A stretch of DNA of 64,000 nucleotides from Chrysaora quinquecirrha (Eukaryota > Cnidaria > Scyphozoa > Semaeostomeae > Pelagiidae). The notes beneath the pieces are model-generated. The model worked only from the letters and a program-made list of their open reading frames with translations, had not been told where the DNA came from and did no database searches. The stretch lies in contig JACTAT010000268.1 in the NCBI GenBank assembly GCA_014526335.1, forward strand, positions 588,777-652,776, given 5' to 3'. This document shows, piece by piece, positions 1 to 12,400 of the stretch; the first letter of the stretch is position 1; every line of letters starts with the position of its first letter. The position numbers and the translations under genes are program-made.

Positions 1-298
1 CAAAATTTTGACGTTCTCGGGAGAACGTGAAAACAGCCATGATAACGTCGGCGCCGGAACGCGGAATATCAAGACGCAGGAAAATAACTAGTGCCCAGAT
101 TCTTTATCTGCTCGAGACGTCCTCTTCATTAGTGGCGTCCTGTTGCTAAAACAGCCTAATAGAAGTTGGCAACGGCGCACGGTGCACCAGAGGTGTGCCG
201 ATGTAGTGGTGCAAATCTACAGACATCAAATTTAGGCCAGTGTTTGGCAAACAACAAGCAAGGCTAAAACCGAAAAAAAAAATGAAAATGAAACTCAC
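1..298. other. Intron of AUTS2-like gene, no feature seen
   Basis: I see no exon, repeat or RNA gene here. The stretch is the intron that follows exon 6 on the minus strand. Confidence 0.4.
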
Positions 299-464
299 CA
301 GTGTGATGGATTCCTTTTGGACTAAATGACAAATGTGGTCGTACTGCAGAGTGAAATGGAAACTCGCGGTCGTAATTAGAACGGGATGGAACAGCTTGGA
401 AGGCATGTGGTCCAGTTCTGTTCAAGCCCACAGACTCGGAATTAAGACTGTTCGCTCTTTCAAC
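299..464 (-). CDS. AUTS2: AUTS2-like exon 6
   Basis: A 166-base exon with acceptor TTTTTTAACAG and donor CACTG|GTGAGT, phase 0 at the start and one base left over at the end. It encodes 55 residues beginning VERANSLNSESVGLNR, with aromatic and Pro residues towards the end. The alternative frame read from an internal ATG runs through the donor and is a shadow. The next exon is left of the window. Confidence 0.65.
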
Positions 465-3400
465 CTGTTAAAAAATGGCACATAGTCATTGAGATATTAG
501 GAGCAGGACACGTTGGTCATTATTTTGAAATTACTAACTGCCAAACTGCCATGGGTAAAAAAAGTTACAGCGGGTAAGAGGGGAGTTGAGGAGTGGCAAC
601 TACCACAAATATGATACACCATTTCCACTTAGGGCCTCGTTTTAAAAAAGATTGAAAATTGCGTCTAAGAAACATCTTAACTTCAGAAACGAATTGAGCA
701 CCTTTATTTCCATGTTCAGGCAAATTTTACGCTTCTTGTCCCAAAGATGTTGATTTATAGCGAAAATTTATGAGTTTTGACCGTGAAAAATGACCATAAA
801 ATTTCACATCGAGCGATCGTTCACGGTCAAATTCTTTATAAATTTTCAAATTTTCGTCGCTATAAAATCAACATTGTAATGTCTAGAAGCAAGAAAATTT
901 GCCTTACCATTAAAGTTGACGCTCTAAAACTGAATACACGCTTTTTTATAAAGAATCACTTTATAAGGAACCTAGATGAAGAAAGCCCGAACATTTAAAG
1001 AACTTATACTACTAAAGAGAAGATCATTAAGGAACTTTTCAATGTTGAATTCATTTATCAAGCCGATTCCATTCATTTGCAGTCGAATATCACATATATT
1101 GTAAGTTGGGCATGTATCAAATGTTTCCTCGAGTAGTCTCGGGCTTTGCTTACATGCAATTGTCTCTCTATTATTGTTATGACACTTAAGGTGAAGTTAA
1201 AATTAAGGAACTATTAAGGAACATTTTGAACTACAATTGCCTCAAAAGAGGTCCAGAAATAAGGAACTTTAAGAACTAGGCCTTAAGGTAGGTTCCTTAT
1301 AAAAAAGCGTGTATCGGGTCAAAATTTCGCAGGATCAAATTTTTTAATTCTGAAAACGAGGCTCTAAGTTGAAAAGGTGTTACAAGACGAAACATAGACT
1401 GATTACATTCCTCCCACTCTTTCGGAAACAGCTCATAACAACTACAACAACATAATCGCTGTTTCCTCAGAGTGGGACTTTAATTTTTGAGAGCAAAAAG
1501 TACGAATTTAGAGACGTTTTAGGGTCGGCTGTCAAGTCAAATTTTAGGCCGCTCGGATGACATAGCTTTCTCGCGTGCGAAAAGAGGAATTAATGAACTT
1601 GGATGCATTTTGGGCTCAAATGAAGTTAGGAGAAGCATTTTTCTCTGTACAACTAAATTTTTCTGTATGTTGCAAACCGAAAAATACAGATTTGGGCAAG
1701 TTTTAGGGTCAGTAGTCGGGAAATTTTGTTAGGCCATCCTTCACACCAGAACGAGGTTCGTGAAAATTAGGCCGACTTTTTGACTGAAAGTTTATGAGTC
1801 GTAGTTGGAGCGGGGTGGTGGGGTGTGGAGGAGCGTAGACTACGACGAATGTAATAAGTCTAGACACAAGACGAGCAATGTGATCAATGCGAGGAATGTC
1901 CGAAAACGCAGGAAGTCTTTTAATGCAGTGGAAATCTTTGCTAGTTGAAACCTTCTCATCAATATATCAAACCAGCAAGCTAATGAAGATCAGTGAAACT
2001 ACGCCCCAAGCAAATTATTTTCAAAACTAAGAAGGAAAAATCTAATTATTGTGTCTGCGGAATTAATTTTCTTGGCTTTTCTAAGTATAATTTAGTTTCA
2101 TGATTTCCAGCTTAAATATTTCACGAGTTTTTGCAATTCGAAAGATTCTAATTCAAACCTCAAAATTTAATTTCGATGTCTTTGGAAGGTAAATAATTAT
2201 ATTAAGGATAAAAAAACCTTTATTTGCGAATTAATAAACTGATGTTTAGCGTTGAAAAGAAAACTTTTGAAATTCTAATTGTGAATAATTGAGCAAATCT
2301 AGGCCTATCATCATTATCATCATCATCATCATCATCATCATCATCGTTGTCGTCATCATTGTCTTCATCATCGAAGATATGACGACGTTTGGAAGAAATG
2401 GGATCATCAGGACCACCATCACCATCACCCCTACCACCAACAGCACAGCCACCCTACCACTATCACGACAAACCACCTCTACCACCAGCACCACAACTAG
2501 GCCTACCACTATCATCACAACCACCAGAACCACCCCTACCGACACAACCAGCGTCATGATCATCTTGGTCATCATCATTATCATCATAACCACCACCATT
2601 ATCGCCATAATCGTTATCGGCATCGTTGTGCATACCGATGAACATCCTTCATCATTTGACCGAAATAGCTCTATTCAACCAGAGTCGTTCTTCGAACATG
2701 CCCATAGGGCCCCTATGTTTTTATAAAGAATCACTTTATAAAAAACCTACATGTAGAAGGGGGGGGGGGTTAAATTTGTCAATTGTACGCAAGCGCAAAT
2801 CCAATAAACAAGGAAAACAATTCTCGTTGGATGGGGCCATTGAATTCAAATGACTGTCTAGGTCACCAGGCCGGGTTAAAATACAACATATAAACACGAG
2901 ATTAAAATCATCCCACTTCTATCCCACGGCTATCCCACCTCCTATGAACAGGCCCTTCCCACTATCTTGCCGAAGGCTTCTGTTGAACCAATCGCTGACA
3001 TTGTCTATCACTATCTGTAAACGCTTAGGGAACCATCCTTGGTAATTTGAAATTCTGCCATTCCAAACGTTAATAAAAAGTATAAACCTTAAAACTGATG
3101 AATTCTTTGATTCTGAGCCTAAAACGAAAAACCTTACCTCTTTCTGGGCTTTCGTGATGTAATGCGCAATTTTCACATGAAGAGAACACCATTTGCCAGG
3201 TTTCTATAGCGAAAAAATAACCATTCAAAACAGCTGCAATACCATCAAAAAGACTTAAAACTGAGTAGGGAAATCTTAAATGTTTGACCAACGAATGCCA
3301 CAAAATGGCACACTATGACATCATATTTCCAACCCCAACTTTTCCCATCCCTCCCTGATCATTCGGCTCTCGAGAGAAACTGGCTTATTCATTGTGGAGA

Positions 3401-6400
3401 GCTGAAGGATATAACTCAATACTCGTAGTCTTCGAGATACTTGAAGTTCAAATAACAACACATACGATAAACTAACTGGGAAGAAATTCGAGAGAATTCA
3501 AATTAAATGAAATACAGTATGTATTTTTAGCAAAACTTTTCTAGCTTTGCGAAATTGGTGACCACGACGTTACGCAAAAGTCTTCGTCATCATTCACCAT
3601 TCACTGAATTCAATTCAAATGCACCCAGCGGACCTGTCTGAGTCACCACAAGACTCACATCTTCACTATTGCAGAACATCTAACACATTTTTCACCCTTT
3701 GCAATCAAAGTTCACCATTCGTTGTTGTTTCTACTGGTCATAATTTGTCCGCAGTCTGTTTTTCGTATTGCACAACATTTCCAATTTTTGTCGAAGTTTC
3801 ATGTATTTGGCTTTCGTTTATTTCTCAACCACTACGATTTAGCAACAGCACACTGCAGCACTCTGACACACAGTGCCACACACTGCCAGCCAAAGCAGCA
3901 TCTGCAGCACTAAGCTCAACAGTGACATCACTGAAGCACACTGGTCCTCGGAGGGAGGGCAAGCCTAGTTTTGGACGGGACATGCCATAAGTTAAAAAAT
4001 TTGGACCCATGATTCCGAACATGTCTGAAGAATTGTGACCCATAATTCCGCAAACATGATGAATACTATGCCCATAATTCCGCAAGGCAAAGAACATTCT
4101 TAGACACAACAAAATCGTCTGGCGAAAAGCAAGCAATGTACGCAACCTTCCTTGTTGTCTATAAAGACTGACTGACATTCATTTGGTAAATGCTGAGCTG
4201 CAATCCCGGACAAAACTCATGAGACTAACAGGAAAAATGCTCTTCTTACAAAACATATCGTCCCCCTTCCCCCAAATCAATGTTGTTTTCGCAAACAAAA
4301 AAGAGATGAAAGTAAAAGACAATCTGTAGAGCATCAAAGAACCCCAACATTGGATTGGGGGAGGGGGGAATTCATTTTCTTCCTATTTTGTACAAAGTAT
4401 TTCTAAATTGATGAAACTTTATGGAAGTCTCATTGAGTTTTGTCCGGGATTGTCATTGACCATCACACGCAGCCAAGATAAGTTAAGCACATCTATTTAC
4501 AATTTCTACTGAAATCTTACCGGTATCGGTTTTGTAATGTGAGAATGAGGTGCAGAAGCAGACATCGGAGGAAGGTAAGGAATTCCACTGTAATACTGAA
4601 GAAGAAAACAGAGTATTAGTTGCGTAAATCTTTTCAATTTAAGGCGGATGTCCATTCAGTGCTTTTTGTGGCGTGCGCGATATTTTGTGATCGACTTTTG
4701 AGATCGCAAGCCAAGTTTCAATTTCCATTCAGAATTAGGGCGATCGCAATCAATTGATTTGTGTTGATCTGATCTAGTGTCTTTGTGTTCTAAAATTAGA
4801 GTTTCTATATTTTTCTGCAATCAAGTGCCCAGGCCAAGCCGGGAATGATTTCGAAATACGCATGGTAAGAGCAGAAATCGATCGCAAAAAGTTGCGCAGG
4901 CGACGAAATGTACTGAATGGAAATCCAAAACTAGAAATTCGTTTTCAAAATTTACACGAATAGTCCGGATTTTTACTTCAATAACTCAAATGCCCACCCG
5001 TGCTAGCGGCAAGACAAACTGGAAATTTTGGGCGGGCCTTATAATTTTTGGATGAAAACATCAATTATAACCTTGATAATACGATTTCACTTGTTGGCCA
5101 TGCTGAATTTACTTTATAGCTGCGTCCGAGACGATTATATTCTTCGAGTGATTTAGGCCACTTTTCACCAAAAGCCGCCATTTTTCTGTTGGAATTCCTG
5201 AATGAATACGAGGCTAAAGCTTAATCGAGACTATTTCCGGGGGTTAAACTCCAATTTTCACTGATGGGGGGGTGTTTTTCATACTTTGAATGGGCAAAAA
5301 AGCCAAAAACTTGCCTTCAGAAAAGCAAAAGTAGGGGCGTGGTGGACGAGGGGCACCTTTTCAGGACAAAGTGACAGGAATTTTTGGAATTCTGGATATT
5401 TTTTTCACATGTAAAGCGTTGTTTGACCATGCAAGTTACGAACATATAGAATAAACGACTAGTAATGAATATGTCACTGTGCGAGCACGTACTGAAGACA
5501 TTGAAGTTATTTTGAGGGGCCCCTTTTGGGGTTGCAACCGTTTGCCGCATAAAAAATACAGTAAAATGAGGAAATGAAAGGCTTTACCTACGCTATGACC
5601 TACATGCCTAAAGTACAGAATACCTGTTTAATAATTAACTAATCGAAAATGCAGAACTGAAAATTAAAGTACAAGAAAAGCTTGAGAGCAAAATCGTCTT
5701 TTTCAATTTTTTTGAATTTTGTGGTAAGCTACAAGATAAGGGATAACTGTCCTCCGCTTCCCTCAATACGTGCTAGCTATTATTACTTAAAATATATCAC
5801 AATAAGGGAATTCAGTTCCTTTATTGGAATTTCGTCGCAATGGGTTAATTTGATTAATACTATATGTAGTTTTCAAAGTCTGTCTCATCATCTTCAGTTG
5901 CATCACTCCAAGACTCTTCATCTGATTCTTGCGCTTCATCGATTTCTTCGTTGTCTTCGACGTCCAAAGAGTTTTCGCATTTATTGCATGCGCAGAGATC
6001 TGTGCACGTGAGTCCGTATGACTTACAAACGCAATTCAGGTCTTGGCACTTTGACTTCTTGCAGGCACAAGAAACTAGCTCCAGAATAGACTGAGGTGCA
6101 GGTTTTCCTGTCATCCAATCGACTTCAAGGTTGTTTCCTGGAAGAATTTTCCAACCATAACCATCAGGAGAGGGAACCATCGGGTCACTCTCAAGTGCTC
6201 TTTTGACGATGGCAGTGGAATACGATACACGTTTGCAGTGCATGTAAAGCTCATCTGATGTTGGCGGCAGCTGTTGCGGCTCTGGAATTTGACCTTTCTT
6301 GCTGCAGAACTTTAAGTATCTCGCTTCATTTACATCTTTGACTTTCTTAATGCCATACATAATGCAAACGAATTCTTGCAAACATTGAAAAGATCCTCGT

Positions 6401-9400
6401 TGAAATCATACGTATCACCCAGCAGGGCAAAAACCTCTTGAAACCTCTCATTCTTCTGCAATATCTTGTATGCTTTTGCTTTCCCAATTCCATGAAAGGC
6501 GCTCGTGTAGTCACATCCTGTAAAGCAGTGCAGAGCAGGGAGACATCGTGAAACTGGTTCACCTAGATTTTCTTTTATAGCCGTGATGTCCAAAATCCTG
6601 GTTTTCTGTTTCGTACCAATCTGTACAAAAGCTGAATGTCAAGAGTGATCGAGAAGTGAATGGCATATAAGGCGACATCACTATCAACTGTAATAATGGT
6701 GGCCTTTTGAAATCCCAGTACACTCGCATGTTGACAGCAAAAGAAGATTTTTGTATCTGCTTCCTCTTGACTACACTTTAACTCTTCGACTTCAGACATG
6801 ATGATACTCCCATTCTCGATTCGAATAGAGAAGCATCTTTCTTCCAGCGTAGCAAAAATCTGGCGATTTCTTAATTTTTCCAGGTAACGAGTAGGATGAC
6901 TCCAGTCATTCAAAAGAAACTGCACAAGCTCTAGCTTATTCCGAGGATTACCGAGGAACTTCTTAAATTGCTGCGGACGTTTTTGATCTGGCCTTCCAAT
7001 GTTGACATGAATAGTCCCAGACGACGCTCTTTAGCTCTTTCCAGCCCCTTGACAGAATCTACTTTGTACTGATCAGTAACGAAGTAAATTACTTCAGCGT
7101 TGTTCTTCAAGATTCTTTCTAATACATGTTGTGACATTTCACCAAATGTGTCTAGTTGAATGCCATCGAGTTGCTGCAGCAGGACCATTCCGTCATAGAT
7201 AACAACAGAACCCATGGGTGCTGATGCCACAGTTTCCACCCCCACTTCAACCACATTTAAGAGCTTTGACTTGACTGTCTTCACAAGTCCACCATCTGGC
7301 AGAGCAAGAGACCATGGTATCGGGCCGAGAGAGTACCGCAAAACATCCTTCATACTCACTGATTGCCTTTTCTCGCTGATGACTATGAGTTTAGCAAACA
7401 TGCTCCGTTCTGCAGTTATAGTCACTGACTTTTCTTTTACCTTGCACAGCTTTTTGACTTTCATTTCAGCGAATGACTTCAGATTTAAGCGCTTTATCGG
7501 GTCATAGAAAGAAACAGCGTTTGATTCCAGGCGATTGCTGATGAAAGATTCCAAAGCTGCTGTTCCCATTGTGTGAGCATGCAGAAGATCTTCTTGGACT
7601 ACTGGGCTTGCTACGACGCCAGACGCTATGTTGGTAAGAGTCAAACTATGCTCGAATGGATTTCCCCAGGACTTTAAAAGATCGTATGTTCGAAGAACTG
7701 CTTTCTCATCAAATCCAATTCGACTTTTTCCGATATCCTTCGTCACGGAAAGCTTCTCCTCTATGCCAATAAGTGTTTCCAATTTGTCAATGCATTTTGC
7801 AGCAGTGTGGCTAGTGAATACCCATCTTTGAATCGTTCCAGTTGAGGTACTGTAACCTTTGATGCCGCCTCGACATTTTTGTTGCCGATTAATTGTTTGC
7901 TCGATGCACTGATCGGAAGGAATCGCATTGAATTTCCCTGGCTGACGTTTCACTGCAAAACTGCCCATGCTGAAATATAAATGTATAATAAATTAGCTGC
8001 AATAGCCTTGCAAAGTGTCATAAAATGTAAGTTTTGGTAAGCATTTGCAGATGTAATAACGAGAACCAAACTAAAAATAGGTCAGAATACATTGTCGAAT
8101 CTATGACTATGAGTGAGGTCCAAAATAACAGACTGACATTCATGTGTACTATGATATTGAATGCAACTTTTGAATAAAATAAAAAGCTCCGCTTACCAAA
8201 ACTCGTTATACACTTCTGGATGGGTCTGTGGAAGTTTTTGCATTTCAGCCCAATAGAGCGTCAAGAAACGAGAATAATTCGGACGGTCGTAGGCAAACAT
8301 CCAAGGAAGCATTCTTTGAGTTGCGAGTAGATGCAGATTCCAGTCTCCTTGACGTACAGAGCGGATGAAAGCCAATAAAGTTCTCATCATCTGCAAGAAC
8401 GAAAACCAGAACATAGCCAAAGGACCGGCGTGGGTTTCTGAAAATGATCTTTCAAATGCTGCCATGAGCTCAAACACGGGGTTGTGATTCGACATTAACT
8501 CATTGAATTTAGTAGGGTTGGTCTCTTCTATTACTGCTGCTAGCTCAGTCGATGTCCACATATCGGTTAGAGTGCAATCTTCACCTTTCTCGGTTAGCCA
8601 TTTCTCAAACGCTGCGATTTCCAAACGCTGCAGTGCATCGTACACGTACTTTAAGACCCTCATCGAATTGTTATAATGCTTCCCACTTATTACTTTTTCG
8701 CACGAAGCTTGACCTAAAAAAAGTATCGAAAGTTACTATCTTGCTATATGAAAATGTTCCACCCGATTCTTCAGCCCTGAATCAAATTTAGGGTACGTAG
8801 TATGATTAAGAAAAAAATTGCTCCCGTTGTTATATAAGTTGGTATTAGTTGATAGAAATAACAACGGATATCTTCTCAAACTGCGATTTAAATTAAAAAT
8901 ATATCTTTATCAGAGGTAGGTTTGGTCTTACTGGGCCATGAAAATGCGTTTCTCGCTCTTAAACACGTGACTTGTCATAAGTTACAACAAATGTAAGTAT
9001 ACTTTAAAGGTCAACATACCCAACAAATTTGCCTCGATAATGATGTCCCGCAGGCCAGCGTCAGCAAATCGTTTACCGATTACTGCCAAGAAGATCATTG
9101 ACGTATGAAATGCGCCCATCCGCAGCACGATGAAATCCCGCAAATCTTTGTGAATGGGATTGGACAAAATTTCTACTGCTTTGGCATATATGGCTAGGTC
9201 AAGAACTATGTCGGTTTCTGACAACCCCAGCTTCTCAGCTTTGATTTTCGACTGTCGCAAAAGCTCGAGTACAGTTTCCATCTTCGTGGGTGATTGATTT
9301 ATGGCGGGAAGATATGCTACCTGAAAATACATAGATGTATTAAAACAACCTGCAAGGAGAAAATTCCGCATGCGCAAATTGGGTTTTGGGATCTTTCAAT

Positions 9401-12400
9401 CAATTGGAACTTTCAAAGGTATTTGGGCGCATATATGTACAAAAAATGTGCGCAAGTGAAAGCCAGACGTTATTTAAGGGCAACATACCTGTTGAAAGGA
9501 CATGCTCGTTTCTGATATTAAGTAGTTGAATCCGGTCCAATTCGGAACAGTTTGAATAACGTCACAAAGCTGAGCATTACATCGAAGAATACTCCACCAG
9601 AAATCGATTTTCTTTGATAAAACCTCCTCGAAACTTTCTTCCAACAATGCGATATTTTCAATAGGCGACGGCTGTGCTCTCTTCTTCGAAATATACGGAC
9701 CTAAGACATTCGTAACAGCTTTGAATGATCTTGGCTTTGAACTTGGTCTGGGTGGTGTCTCTAAAACTGCTTCGCCAGAAGAACGCACTTCACTGCTGCT
9801 GGCATGTTGAATCATGATTCCGTTTGTAAGGTGCATGCTGACCCCTGTTAGTGTCTCAGGATTGACGTCATTATTATCCCAAACGAAAGTGACAAATGTT
9901 GAAGGCTGCATAATGTTGGGTACAAAACTTCTGAGAGTTTGCTCTTTCGACTGCTGGATTGCCAAACGTGTTTCTAATGCACATGTTTCATGATAAGAAA
10001 TGCCATGACCTAATCTGTTCATCCAGGAAATCACCTGTTTAGAACCAGTCTTCCTCTTTGTGCAAAGGGAAAGAATGACGTGCTTACTTGTTTTGGTATC
10101 TCCATTGCCAACAGCATACATTATGTCTTGACCAATAGATGAAACTAAACACTCTTTTTTGCTGGATAACTTTGACTTGGACGTTAGCAGTGCTTTCAAG
10201 AATGTGGAAAGAGCGAGTGGGAGAACTGTTTCAACACCAATCACCTCGTCTTCAGTTGGAGGCCAGTTTGGATAAGTCGCAGGTGCATCCAGAATCTCGT
10301 TCCTTAACAAGTGTGCAACTTCTGTAACTTTTGTCAGCAGTGGTCGATCTTGTAATTTTTTATGGCTATCCTCGATTCTTCTTTTCCAGCTTCAATAATC
10401 TGGCCAACTGGGATCTCACTGCTGTAGATGAAATAGCTTCCATAGCGTGGGCACCAGAAATCGATCCGTTCCCCAAACAAGTCCTTTATTTTAAGCCTTA
10501 GGGTTTTAGGATGCATGCTGCTTTGGTCATCCTGCAGATTTTTCTCGAACATATCCACTAATTCTGACATGCTTATCACCATCCCTTTTGAACTACTTGC
10601 TCTTCGATGTAGTCTTTCAGAAGTAGAATTTGCTCATCAGCTGTTCTCGCCGACGGTCTTACTTTCTCTGCTCTTGTGTAATTTCTGAAACAGGATTTAT
10701 GGTAATGAAATTCTTTAGCTACTATGACTTTCCAATCAATGCCTGTCATTTCTGCTATCAATAGTGGATTATCTGATTTCTCCAATGCCGTTTTCTGAAG
10801 TCTTAATGCAGCATTTTCGGTTTCACATCTCTGTAGCACTTCGTATCCACTGCCTGTTTTTTTTGTCTTTTTTTTATTGCATATGCAGCATTCAAAATCA
10901 GCCAGTATACGCCCTTAAAAAGATAAACAAATCATTAACGACCTTGTTAGTAAATACTCTGATGCATTATTTATACTGCGGCAGAAGTGGTAAAATAACA
11001 TCATTTTTACTTTCATCAGAATGTTTTCAAAAATGCAATTTTGTATGGCTACATTACCACGTTTTTTTTTTAATAAGAAACCGGTTTATAAGAAACCTAG
11101 TACTAGAGCCCCCAAAATTTAAGAAACTTTTAGAGCTACATCAATATCTTTAAGAAACTCCGAAAAAATAAGAGGACTTTCTGAGCCTGAAAGTAATATG
11201 TAAACAATACATTTTTGCTTGATTTAAGTTTGCAACACGTTTTTATTTAGAGGAACACAGGATTTTGAGTCTACTTGTATTAGTAGGTGGGTTTCACAAT
11301 ATGTGAGGGAAAGTGCAAAATTTGATTTTAAGTGCATATCTAAAAATAAGAAACTTTTAAGAAACTTTTAGTACTAGAAACTGGTGAAAAATTAAGACTT
11401 TTAGTACTAGCACCCAAGCTAGGTTTCTTATAGAAAAAAAAAACGTAATTATCCGTCCATACCTGCATCCCGGTCTTTTCTTCTTACGGAGCTTCTCCTA
11501 TCATTACTGGTGCTTGGGACCTCACTACCGTCATTTCCTGTTTCTTCTGCTTGTTTCTGTTCCTTTCGCCTTTCTATGTTGGCCAGTGTTTTTGGATGGG
11601 TATAATTCGAGTAGCATTTTCTATGGTAACCGCTTTCAGAGCCTGGAATATCATTTTCTTCTAATTCAGATGTAAGTTGAATTACAACAGCATCGTTTCT
11701 AATTAACCTTTAGAATAGAAAGAATAAGACTTCTATAAATGGTTATCTCAGATTCACTATGAATTAAACAAAAAAAATACAGACAAGTCTCTTTGTAAAA
11801 GGTAAAATAAAAGGAAACAAGAAATGAAAAGTTCTCTTACCCAGCAGTTTTTACTTTATTCCATGAAATCTTTGAGAACTCAGTAATCGTTTTCTCGTCA
11901 TCGTATGCCTTCTGATGAATTATGCATTTCTTGATTTCGTCTTTTTTCTTCTTCTTTGGCGGTGAGAGAACTAACTTAAGCTGTGACATTTTCTCGTGAA
12001 ATTTTCGTTCAAAACATTGAACTTAAAATTTGACTATCACAAAGGCAAATTTTATACAATTCAAACGGAATAGGAAGATAACAGTAACCAATAAGAAGTA
12101 AGAAAAACATTGACGTATCTAAGAAATAAGCCAATAGAACTCGAGAATAACAGGAAAATTAAGGGTGTAAAATATGGTGGCATATCCGAGAGCGAAGAAA
12201 AACTACGTCATTGTATGACTATACTATACTATACATTCATTGTAATAGCTATACGAATGAAGTGTGAAAATACATTTCTTGTTTCTTGAGTATTACATTC
12301 AGGGTGCGTCATAACAAACAATTTCTTTGGTTTTTCACAACAAGATTTCAAATAACAGGAAGTTACAAAACTGCCGGGGGTAGCATCAATTACAACCAGA

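Noticed and set aside
2246..2726. Long open frames on both strands
   Set aside because: They are translations of ATC/CAC triplet repeats (poly-Ile, poly-Met, Thr-rich).
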